DNA of 8,606 bases from Gammaproteobacteria bacterium. GTDB taxonomy: Bacteria; Pseudomonadota; Gammaproteobacteria; QOAV01. Both the position numbers and the translations under genes were made by a program. Position 1 is the stretch's first letter, and every line of letters begins with the position of its first letter. The notes under the pieces were generated by a model. That model ran no database searches, was not told the origin of the DNA, and saw only the letters and a program-made list of their open reading frames with translations. The DNA is taken from the NCBI GenBank assembly GCA_003972845.1, contig QOAV01000059.1:1-8606 (forward strand), written 5' to 3'. Shown here one piece after another: positions 1 through 5,165 of this stretch.

Positions 1-1
1 G

Positions 2-244
2 ATCGACCTGCAATACGCGGTGGCAGCGGCCCTGGTGGGGCGGGCCATCAAGGCCAGGAATACCCCGGACGGCGCCCGGGTGATCGGTGCCATCCTCGAC
101 TACGCGGGCCGGTTCCCGCTGCGTGAAATGGGCGTCATGCTGGTATCCGACATGCATCGCGCCATTGGCTCCGAACTGTTCAACGTACCCGAGTTTGCCG
201 AATGGGCCAACTCCATTGCCGATGTGATGTTCTACAATGATTGA
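2..244 (+). CDS. C-terminal fragment of a probable MoxR-type AAA+ ATPase (5' end outside window)
   Basis: The open frame runs in from the left edge (first whole codon at base 2), with no stop before TGA at 242-244, so only about the last 80 residues are present. A GTG at 20 could be read as a start but is more likely an internal valine. The visible part is mostly helical and has no Walker motifs; those would lie upstream. The identification rests mainly on context: the next gene, 7 bases downstream on the same strand, encodes a DUF2201/VWA-like protein, and such proteins are commonly paired with a MoxR-family AAA+ ATPase that remodels or activates target complexes, often by metal or cofactor insertion. 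The fragment's ending (YAGRFPLREMGVMLVSDMH) fits a helical AAA+ lid but is not diagnostic. Translation of the next gene is probably coupled to this one. It could instead be another protein that partners VWA proteins. Confidence 0.6.
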   Translation: MDLQYAVAAALVGRAIKARNTPDGARVIGAILDYAGRFPLREMGVMLVSDMHRAIGSELFNVPEFAEWANSIADVMFYND

Positions 245-251
245 CCGATGA

Positions 252-1496
252 ATGGCCAGCAGCGACAAAACTGAACGCAAGCTCGCCGCGGCGCGCACCC
301 AGCTGATACTGGACAAACCGTTTCTTGGCGCCCTGGTGTTACGGCTGCCCATGATACAGGCCAGTCCCGATTGGTGCCGCACCACTGCCACCGATGCCCG
401 ATCTTTCTATTACAATGCCGAATACATCGACTCTTTGAGCATGAGCCAGACCCAGTTCATGCTGGCCCACGAAGCGCTGCACTGCGCCCTGTCCCACTTT
501 GCCCGCCGCCAGAATCGCAACAGACACCGCTGGGATCTGGCCTGCGATTTCGCCATCAATCCGCTGTTGCTCGCGGACGGCCTCAGCCCGCCAGCTGATA
601 CGCTTTATCTCAGCCAGTATGAAGACATGACCGCTGAGGAAATCTATCCGCTGATCGACGAAGACGATGAACAGGAACCGCTGGACCAGCATCTGTACGA
701 CAACAGTGAAAAGGACGACAGCCAGAGTAACAAACCGGACCACGGCGGTGATCAGGGAGTGCGGAAACAACCACAGCAAGAGCAGCAGCCGCTGGGCGGC
801 TCTGGCGCCAAAGAATCCGAAAACAGCATGGGCGGCGCGCAGCCGCCACCCGCTCTCAGCAACCACGAGCGTGAAGAATTGCGCATCAAATGGCAGCAAC
901 GGCTGGCGGGCGCAGCGCAGCAGGCCTTGCAGGCCGGCAAGCTGGGAGAAGGCATGGCGCGGCTGGTGGATCATCTGCTGCAACCCCAATTGCCCTGGCG
1001 CGCCCTGCTGGCGCGCTACATGACAGCAGTCGCCAGAGATGATTTCAGTTTCGCCCGGCCATCCCGCCGCGAAGGTAGCGCCATCCTGCCAAGTCTGCGC
1101 AGCGCCGAGATCAATATCGCTGTTGTTATTGACACTTCCGGCTCCATCTCCGACGCTGAAATGAAAGAATTCGTGTCTGAAGTCAACGCCATCAAGGGGC
1201 AGTTGCGGGCTGCCATAGTCCTGCACGCCTGTGATGAAACCCTTTGTGAAAAAGGCCCCTGGCGGTTTGCAGCATGGGAAGAGTTGAGTTTGCCCGATAG
1301 CCTTGGCGGTGGCGCCGGGACCAGCTTTCTCCCAGCCTTTCAATGGGCCGAATCCCTGGAGCGTCGTCCTGATCTGCTGGTGTATTTTACCGATGCTGAT
1401 GGCGAGTTTCCGCCAGTCGAGCCTTCGTTTCCGGTTTTGTGGCTGGTGAAAGGCCGCAAGGCGGCGCCCTGGGGAATGCGCGTTCAACTGAACTGA
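252..1496 (+). CDS. DUF2201-family protein: metallopeptidase-like domain plus VWA-like domain
   Basis: A 414-residue protein with two recognisable modules. Residues about 1-135 form a putative metallopeptidase domain with the zinc motif H73-E74-A-L-H77, followed by the family-typical segment WDLACDFAINPLL (D99). Residues about 136-205 are a low-complexity linker rich in Asp, Glu, Gln, Asn and Gly. Residues about 285-414 form a VWA-like domain with MIDAS residues D294-T-S-G-S298, a probable third-loop T357 and D381 (YFTDADG). The layout matches the VWA-like/DUF2201 family, whose members sit next to MoxR ATPases and are thought to work as substrate adaptors; peptidase activity is unproven. ATG 252 is the first start after an in-frame TGA at 249-251. 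No clear Shine-Dalgarno sequence precedes it, which suggests reinitiation from the gene ending at 244. The protein is predicted cytoplasmic, with no signal peptide or membrane segment. Confidence 0.88.
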   Translation: MASSDKTERKLAAARTQLILDKPFLGALVLRLPMIQASPDWCRTTATDARSFYYNAEYIDSLSMSQTQFMLAHEALHCALSHFARRQNRNRHRWDLACDFAINPLLLADGLSPPADTLYLSQYEDMTAEEIYPLIDEDDEQEPLDQHLYDNSEKDDSQSNKPDHGGDQGVRKQPQQEQQPLGGSGAKESENSMGGAQPPPALSNHEREELRIKWQQRLAGAAQQALQAGKLGEGMARLVDHLLQPQLPWRALLARYMTAVARDDFSFARPSRREGSAILPSLRSAEINIAVVIDTSGSISDAEMKEFVSEVNAIKGQLRAAIVLHACDETLCEKGPWRFAAWEELSLPDSLGGGAGTSFLPAFQWAESLERRPDLLVYFTDADGEFPPVEPSFPVLWLVKGRKAAPWGMRVQLN

Positions 1497-1514
1497 TCTT
1501 GAACTGATGCGGCC

Positions 1515-1527
1515 AGACATGTTGTCT
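1515..1527. repeat. Short perfect inverted repeat AGACA-TGT-TGTCT
   Basis: Five-base arms around a three-base centre, 18 bases after the stop of the VWA gene and directly touching the first TGTCG dyad. It may be part of the upstream activator-binding region or a weak 3' structure of the VWA transcript. There is no T-run, so it is not a convincing terminator. Confidence 0.35.
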
Positions 1528-1545
1528 TGTCGCACAGCGGCGACA
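1528..1545. promoter_or_regulatory. Upstream dyad 1, candidate enhancer-binding-protein site
   Basis: Perfect six-base inverted repeat TGTCGC-N6-GCGACA. It shares the pattern TGTCG-N7-GCGAC-R with a second copy at 1593-1610. Its centre lies about 152 bases upstream of the transcription start predicted from the sigma-54 promoter at 1663-1678, which is normal enhancer distance. The cognate activator is unknown. The site does not match the NtrC or NifA consensus. Confidence 0.55.
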
Positions 1546-1560
1546 GATTAACCGTTTAAC

Positions 1561-1573
1561 AATCAACCAATTA
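1561..1573 (+). promoter_or_regulatory. Putative IHF binding site
   Basis: AATCAACCAATTA fits the IHF consensus WATCAA-N4-TTR at every specified position. It lies between the two TGTCG dyads, upstream of the sigma-54 promoter, where IHF bending would bring a distal bound activator to the polymerase. The match is from sequence alone; the placement makes it more credible than an isolated hit. Confidence 0.55.
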
Positions 1574-1592
1574 GCTTCCTCTCGCCAGAAAG

Positions 1593-1610
1593 TGTCGTGA
1601 TTTGGCGACG
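1593..1610. promoter_or_regulatory. Upstream dyad 2, candidate enhancer-binding-protein site
   Basis: TGTCG-TGATTTG-GCGACG, a second copy of the TGTCG-N7-GCGAC-R pattern of 1528-1545. The half sites are conserved while the spacer differs, as expected of a protein-binding site. Its centre is about 87 bases upstream of the predicted start and 65 bases (roughly six helical turns) from dyad 1, so both copies would face about the same side of the helix. Confidence 0.5.
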
Positions 1611-1662
1611 GTCAGGCGCCGTATAAGGCAACCAACTCCTTGATATATAAGATATTCTATTC

Positions 1663-1678
1663 TGGCACGTGACTTGCT
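1663..1678 (+). promoter_or_regulatory. Sigma-54 (RpoN) promoter, consensus -24/-12
   Basis: TGGCACG-N4-TTGCT is a full match to the sigma-54 consensus TGGCACG-N4-TTGCW. With the -24 G at 1665 and the -12 C at 1677, transcription should start near 1689. That gives a leader of about 28 bases before the ATG at 1717, with a Shine-Dalgarno sequence in place. Two dyads and an IHF-type site lie upstream, completing the usual sigma-54 control layout. Confidence 0.85.
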
Positions 1679-1716
1679 TTATTACTCTGAAATTGCCCAA
1701 CAACAAGGAGTATGCC

Positions 1717-1899
1717 ATGACCGGAAAAATGAGTTTGTCTGCAATACTATATTTCGCCGCCAACCCCAGCGACAGCGATAACGATGTACTGGCCAGGCTG
1801 ACCCGGAATGTCCGTAAAACCAGGCCTGGCGCTCGGGACAGCATCCGCGCCAGAACAGGTGCCTTGTCCAGAAAAATAGCAGAAAAACGGAACAAATAA
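1717..1899 (+). CDS. Small basic protein of unknown function (60 aa), sigma-54-controlled
   Basis: I do not recognise this protein. ATG 1717 is chosen because AAGGAG at 1705-1710 lies six bases upstream and because the predicted sigma-54 transcript starts at about 1689; the open frame extends further 5' but would begin inside the promoter. The product has a short nonpolar N-terminal stretch (MSLSAILYFAANP, residues 5-17), an acidic SDSDND patch (18-23), and a strongly basic, probably helical remainder with nine Arg and five Lys overall, net charge about +9. There is no signal peptide, cysteine or known domain. The basic tail could bind nucleic acid, ribosomes or membranes, but this is inference. 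It looks like a single-gene unit with a hairpin just after the stop. The regulatory layout and ribosome binding site make it a credible gene despite the lack of a recognised family. Confidence 0.75.
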   Translation: MTGKMSLSAILYFAANPSDSDNDVLARLTRNVRKTRPGARDSIRARTGALSRKIAEKRNK

Positions 1900-1904
1900 A
1901 ACGC

Positions 1905-1927
1905 CACCATTGCCAACAGCGATGGTG
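1905..1927 (+). terminator. Hairpin after the small gene, probable terminator
   Basis: Nine-base stem CACCATTGC/GCGATGGTG (one T-G wobble) with loop CAACA, starting five bases after the TAA at 1897-1899. It is preceded by A-rich sequence but followed only by TTCTCC, so the U-tract is weak. Its position supports a monocistronic unit. It may also act as a 3' stabilising stem. Confidence 0.5.
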
Positions 1928-1950
1928 TTCTCCAGAGCGATGACACCAGC

Positions 1951-1975
1951 CGGGCGCTAGCCCGTTCAGCGGGCT
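1951..1975 (+). other. Two mutually exclusive hairpins sharing one arm
   Basis: CGGGC (1951-1955) can pair with GCCCG (1960-1964) around GCTA. The same GCCCG, within AGCCCG (1959-1964), can instead pair with CGGGCT (1970-1975) around TTCAG. The arrangement resembles an attenuator switch but has no U-tract, and it may simply be a second terminator-like structure. Confidence 0.35.
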
Positions 1976-2022
1976 GTTACAACGCTGTATTTAGTCCCCA
2001 CGATCAGAGAGCTCGTTTCCGT

Positions 2023-2071
2023 ATCATTGCTATTTCTCCGCCACCGGGCAGGACGGGAAACCCGCAATGAT
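2023..2071. repeat. Long imperfect inverted repeat / structured RNA candidate
   Basis: Perfect eight-base outer arms ATCATTGC (2023-2030) and GCAATGAT (2064-2071) enclose a second imperfect stem in which TTTCTC pairs with GGGAAA and an inner CC pairs with GG. This gives a stem of about 49 nucleotides. It lies about 115 bases before the chitin-binding gene. It matches no riboswitch I recognise, and could be a leader structure, a small RNA part or a REP-like element. Confidence 0.45.
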
Positions 2072-2141
2072 GACGTCGCCAGGTTGCTGTGCGCCTGCAC
2101 CGCACCGCTTTGCCCTTCATTCCGAAGGAGCTGGCTGTCGG

Positions 2142-2165
2142 CACAAAGCTGGTTTGTGGCGCCAC
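2142..2165. other. Hairpin and overlapping palindrome in leader of secreted protein gene
   Basis: CACAAA-GCTGG-TTTGTG (2142-2158) forms a six-base stem. It overlaps a perfect ten-base palindrome GTGGCGCCAC (2156-2165). Both end shortly before the ribosome binding site at 2175-2180, so they could be an operator or a translation-control structure. No sigma-70 promoter was convincing between 1976 and 2186. Confidence 0.3.
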
Positions 2166-2186
2166 CGTGTGATCAAGGAAAAAAAC

Positions 2187-2654
2187 ATGGATCAGAACCT
2201 CATGAAAACCAGCAAGAAACAGCTGGCTACCAGGCTGTTTGTCGCGGCGCTGACCATCACCTCCGCCTGCATTTCTGTATTCAGCGTGGCGGATGATCGC
2301 ATCCTGGCCACTAAATCCAGAGTTCACCAGTGTTTCTATGAAATCGGCAGCAATGTGTTTTCATGCCCGGATGGAGCATTCATCTCCGACCTTTCCACGA
2401 CCCATACGCTCGTTGCCGATGCAGGCAGTCTTCCCGGACAAGCAGTACAAACAGGCGAGAACGCTGTTGCATCTGTGGAGAATCCGCAATATATGGCTGG
2501 AGACTTTTATGCCGGTGGCGACCTGGTCAGCCACCTCGGTCAGCTATACCAGTGCAAACCCTATCCGGCCAACAATCTCTGTGGACAGGCCCCCGCCTCC
2601 TACGAGCCGGGTACCGGCTGGAACTGGGAGAAAGCGTGGGTTAAAGTGAAATAA
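2187..2654 (+). CDS. Secreted protein with C-terminal chitin/carbohydrate-binding module (CBM5/12-like)
   Basis: A 155-residue exported protein. ATG 2187 is preferred because AAGGAA at 2175-2180 lies six bases upstream; ATG 2202 is an alternative. Residues 1-35 form a signal peptide (KTSKK, hydrophobic core about 17-32, cleavage after SVA at 33-35). Residues about 106-155 match the CBM5/12 pattern: Y-x-GGDLV, then GQLYQC, then YEPGTGWNWEKAW with conserved tryptophans at 145, 147 and 151. Such modules bind chitin or related polysaccharides, usually attached to chitinases, proteases or adhesins. Here no catalytic domain accompanies it, so the role is probably binding or adhesion. The mature part has four cysteines (49, 60, 123, 132), possibly two disulfides. 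Residues 36-105 are unassigned. Location is periplasm, cell surface or medium. The gene appears to stand alone; the 49 bases to the next gene could still allow co-transcription. Confidence 0.8.
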   Translation: MDQNLMKTSKKQLATRLFVAALTITSACISVFSVADDRILATKSRVHQCFYEIGSNVFSCPDGAFISDLSTTHTLVADAGSLPGQAVQTGENAVASVENPQYMAGDFYAGGDLVSHLGQLYQCKPYPANNLCGQAPASYEPGTGWNWEKAWVKVK

Positions 2655-2673
2655 ACCGGAGGCGCTGCTACAC

Positions 2674-2689
2674 TCCCGTGAAAACGGGG
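2674..2689 (+). other. GAAA-tetraloop hairpin before acyltransferase ribosome binding site
   Basis: CCCGT-GAAA-ACGGG with an extra T-G closing wobble forms a compact GNRA-tetraloop stem. It ends three bases before the AGGGAG Shine-Dalgarno sequence (2692-2697). It has no U-tract and is therefore not a terminator. It may influence translation initiation or RNA stability at the junction with the upstream gene. Confidence 0.35.
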
Positions 2690-2703
2690 TAAGGGAGCGT
2701 CGC

Positions 2704-3468
2704 ATGTTTCATTTTATCAGCCGCTGGTTGATCCAGGTCGTTCACTGGCTGGATTTTATCCTCATCTCCCTTGTTGCCTGGCTGTGGGCATTGTTGCCGC
2801 AATCCACCCATGGACCGTTGTATTTCCATGTCTTTCGCAGTTGGTGCCAGATGTTCGTGCGCGCTCTCGGCGTGCGTCTGAGGCTCCACCAGAACAACGC
2901 CAAACGTCTGCCGCAGCATTATGTGCTCATTGCCAATCACCCCTCGGCGCTGGAAGATATTGGCACACCGTCCCTGTTCCCGGTGCAATCGCTGGCCAAG
3001 GCGGCAGTAGGGAACTGGTTCATCGCCGGCAAGATCAATCGCGCCGTTGGCACTCTGTTTGTGGATCGCAAGTCGCCCGCTTCACGCCACGCCGCCAAGC
3101 AGGCTATCATCGACACCCTGAAGTCCGGCCAGAACATGGTGATTTATCCGGAAGGGGGCTGCAAGGGACGACGCATCGCCGAGCGTTTTTACCCCGGCGC
3201 TTTTGATGCCGCCATGCAGACCGGCCTGCCGGTGCTGCCCGTATTCATTCACTACGAATGTCAGGATGATTTCGAATGGCAGCCGCCATACAATCTGGTG
3301 GACATGCTGTTTCGCTTCATGCGGTCACAGAATCCTACCGCCAACTTCCATGTATTCGACCCGTGGCATCCGGAAAATTTCGATGATGCTGAAGCATTTG
3401 CGGAGACCGCCCGTCAGCAATATCTGGTATGGGAAAATCACTACCTGGGCGCGAACCCGCCTGACTGA
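2704..3468 (+). CDS. PlsC-like lysophospholipid acyltransferase family protein
   Basis: A 254-residue member of the LPLAT/PlsC superfamily, which moves acyl groups from acyl-CoA or acyl-ACP to lysophosphatidate or related acceptors at the inner membrane. An N-terminal hydrophobic segment (about residues 8-31) is a membrane anchor. Motif I is N78-H79-P-S-A-L-E84-D85; motif II is G116-T-L-F-V-D-R122; motif III is Y148-P-E-G151, then GCKGRR in place of the usual FPEGTRS; motif IV is VLPVFI (177-182). The usual HX4D reads HX4E here, with Asp one place later, and motif III is divergent, so the acceptor may not be lysophosphatidate. ATG 2704 has AGGGAG at 2692-2697. The length is normal for the family. 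The gene ends 21 bases from the convergent fxsA-like gene. The superfamily is clear, the substrate unknown. Confidence 0.85.
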   Translation: MFHFISRWLIQVVHWLDFILISLVAWLWALLPQSTHGPLYFHVFRSWCQMFVRALGVRLRLHQNNAKRLPQHYVLIANHPSALEDIGTPSLFPVQSLAKAAVGNWFIAGKINRAVGTLFVDRKSPASRHAAKQAIIDTLKSGQNMVIYPEGGCKGRRIAERFYPGAFDAAMQTGLPVLPVFIHYECQDDFEWQPPYNLVDMLFRFMRSQNPTANFHVFDPWHPENFDDAEAFAETARQQYLVWENHYLGANPPD

Positions 3469-3489
3469 TGTTTCATGCAGCCGGCCGGA

Positions 3490-3951
3490 TCATTCGTCCA
3501 GTTTGCGAAATTCCCCTTCCAGTACATCGCCAGTCTTTGGGGAGGATGGCCCGGTGCTGTGACCGGCGCCCCCGGCATTCACATGCACATTGGCCGTTCT
3601 GACCACGCCTTTACGGGCAAGATATTTGATCACCATGCGCCGCAGCGGTGGGATCAGGAAGGCGAAACCGAGCGTGTCGGTAAAAAACCCGGGCGTCATC
3701 AACAGCGCTCCCGCCACCAGAATAAACATGCCTTCGGCCATTTCCATGGCCGGCATCTTGCCCTGGGCCATCTGGGTTTGCACTTTCTGAATCAGTCCCA
3801 GGCCTTGGGAACGCACCAGGACAGCTCCGATAGCGGCGGTCAGCACCACCAGAAAGATGGTCCAGCCTGCGCCGATGACGCCACCTACCTGAATCAGCAG
3901 GTACATTTCGATGACGGGGACGACAATAAACAGGATAAACAGGATGGGCAT
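3490..3951 (-). CDS. fxsA: FxsA-family cytoplasmic membrane protein
   Basis: A 153-residue membrane protein matching FxsA, named for relieving F-plasmid exclusion of phage T7 in E. coli; its housekeeping role is unclear. Visible features are a hydrophobic N-terminal helix (about 3-22, with the family-typical VPVIEMYLLI), a second segment (about 26-47) ending in a GAVLVRSQGL motif, an amphipathic stretch with GKMP, a hydrophobic segment running into the hallmark LLMTPGFFTDTLGFAFLIPPLR (83-104 region), a basic cytoplasmic part, and a C-terminal EGEFRKLDE close to the family's conserved acidic ending. The start at 3951 has no strong Shine-Dalgarno sequence. In many proteobacteria fxsA precedes groES-groEL; here it instead stands divergent from dsrS, 77 bases away, and convergent with the acyltransferase gene. 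Confidence 0.9.
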   Translation of the reverse strand: MPILFILFIVVPVIEMYLLIQVGGVIGAGWTIFLVVLTAAIGAVLVRSQGLGLIQKVQTQMAQGKMPAMEMAEGMFILVAGALLMTPGFFTDTLGFAFLIPPLRRMVIKYLARKGVVRTANVHVNAGGAGHSTGPSSPKTGDVLEGEFRKLDE

Positions 3952-4028
3952 GGGCTATTACCGTTTGGCTATGGGGTTTCCGCCACCTATCGTGGACAAT
4001 GCGATTCTCTTGTAAATGATGGCAACCA

Positions 4029-5153
4029 ATGAATTTATCAAGCGAAGACCAGCTCCGTCTGAATGTGCTCGCCAACAACGCCGATGCCATACGCATCGAC
4101 GAAGGTAGCATGACGGTTTACGGCTACTCTGACAAGGGCGAGGCCAGAATTCAACTCAACCCCAACGGCCTGCCGGATCAGTACATTCGGGCGGTAAAGG
4201 AGTGTTTGTCCGGCGCGGTGCTGGGTTCTCCCGGCGGCTACCCGGTGTTCCTGAAACGCTGGACGCGCATGGGACAACAGCCGGACCAGCATCTGGGCGA
4301 TTTGCTGAAACTGGGGGAAGATGAAGCGGTCATGGCCGTGGTTTGCGCCCCTGGCCTCACTCCGGAACTGGCCCGGCTGGCCTGGTGGCACCAGCCGACC
4401 TTCGACAATGCCCGCAGGATGCTGGCCCGGGAATGCGTCGGAAAAAGTGAATTCGGCCGGGAGCTGGCTGATTTCATTATAGAATTTTTGCCGTTCGAAA
4501 CCGACTCGGTCGCCATCATCGAAGGCATCCGGCTGATCCTGCAAACCGGTCTGATCGACAATGAAACCCGCGACAAAATCTGGCGCGCGGGCCAGCGCAA
4601 ATCGGCCTTTCGTGTCGGATTCCTGCTCGCGACTCCTGAAGATTTGCCGGATAAGCCGGACGCCAGAGCCCTCAATGACAACGTCAATGCACGGCTGCGC
4701 GCCCTGATGGACGAAGGCAACCATGCAGCCATCCAGCTGGGCGGACTGTTCAGACCCAGTGGCCGGGCGTTCATGCTCGCCTGTAAGTCAGTTATCAATC
4801 GTCCGGTGGACCAGGATGTGGTGGTGGCCCTGATGCACGCCATGTACCGCTTTTTCTCACCGATCGACAATCAGCCGAATCCGGTCGGCAGTATCGCTGA
4901 CGCCGAGAAAAAAGCCCGGGAAATCTGTGATCGAGGCTATTCGGATACCAACCCGGAACTGGCCGCGATGTTGCAACAGGTGCCTGAATTAAAGCCCGAG
5001 TTGCAGGCGGCGCTGACGCTGAGCCGCGTCGGCGAGCCGGCCGTTGACGATATCCTCGGTCACACGGACGCAGTGGGCACGGTTATGAAAAAGCGCCTGG
5101 AGCCGATGACTCAACCCGTTCTTCAACAGTTCCGCATACTGCTCGGAGAATAA
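4029..5153 (+). CDS. dsrS: Probable DsrS, sulfur-oxidation-associated cytoplasmic protein
   Basis: A 374-residue soluble protein without signal peptide, membrane segments or known catalytic domain. The N-terminal part (SSEDQLRLNVL; then VLGSPGGYPVFLKRWTRMGQ, about residues 64-83; then APGLTPELARLAWW) is what I recall of DsrS, the last gene of the Allochromatium vinosum dsr operon, whose product is a conserved cytoplasmic protein of unknown biochemical role in sulfur oxidation. The neighbourhood supports it strongly: dsrR and dsrN lie about 2.2 and 2.5 kb away. Unlike A. vinosum, the gene is on the opposite strand and converges on the response regulator gene with 12 bases between stops, so it needs its own promoter. 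The 77-base gap to fxsA must hold promoters for both; no consensus boxes are clear. ATG 4029 has only weak upstream complementarity (GATGGC). The name rests partly on memory of the family and partly on context. Confidence 0.72.
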   Translation: MNLSSEDQLRLNVLANNADAIRIDEGSMTVYGYSDKGEARIQLNPNGLPDQYIRAVKECLSGAVLGSPGGYPVFLKRWTRMGQQPDQHLGDLLKLGEDEAVMAVVCAPGLTPELARLAWWHQPTFDNARRMLARECVGKSEFGRELADFIIEFLPFETDSVAIIEGIRLILQTGLIDNETRDKIWRAGQRKSAFRVGFLLATPEDLPDKPDARALNDNVNARLRALMDEGNHAAIQLGGLFRPSGRAFMLACKSVINRPVDQDVVVALMHAMYRFFSPIDNQPNPVGSIADAEKKAREICDRGYSDTNPELAAMLQQVPELKPELQAALTLSRVGEPAVDDILGHTDAVGTVMKKRLEPMTQPVLQQFRILLGE

Positions 5154-5165
5154 TGTTCCCGCCGC

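Noticed and set aside
339..1535. 398-codon open frame on the minus strand opposite the VWA gene
   Set aside because: It is antisense to a gene with clear HEALH and MIDAS motifs, and its translation is low-complexity Gln, Leu and Phe repeats typical of an anticodon shadow.
1563..1946. 127-codon minus-strand frame opposite the small basic gene, with hydrophobic stretches
   Set aside because: It begins with GTG, has no ribosome binding site, and runs across the sigma-54 promoter and dyads. The plus-strand gene has promoter, Shine-Dalgarno sequence and terminator.
2067..2186. N-terminal extension of the chitin-binding protein to ATG 2067
   Set aside because: It would bury the signal peptide behind 40 residues of random-looking Pro, Cys, His and Arg sequence. 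AAGGAA sits correctly before ATG 2187.
1976..2186. Cyclic-di-GMP (GEMM) riboswitch upstream of the chitin-binding gene
   Set aside because: I looked because of the Vibrio precedent, but the conserved GGCAAACC and GACGCAAAGCC blocks are not present.
2208..2290. Lipoprotein signal (TSAC at residue 28 of the chitin-binding protein)
   Set aside because: The lipobox lacks Leu, Val or Ile at -3, and the hydrophobic core continues past the cysteine to a good signal peptidase I site SVA-DD.
3469..3489. Bidirectional terminator between the acyltransferase and fxsA
   Set aside because: Only a short CCGGCCGG palindrome is present, without loop or T-runs.
3952..4028. NarL heptamer sites (TACYYMT) or consensus sigma-70 boxes in the fxsA-dsrS divergent gap
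   Set aside because: TACCGTT is the closest heptamer and breaks the pattern. No -35/-10 pair with 16-18 base spacing was convincing.
3475..4032. 185-codon plus-strand frame opposite fxsA
   Set aside because: It is His, Gln and Asp rich with no homology, and opposite a clear FxsA-family protein.
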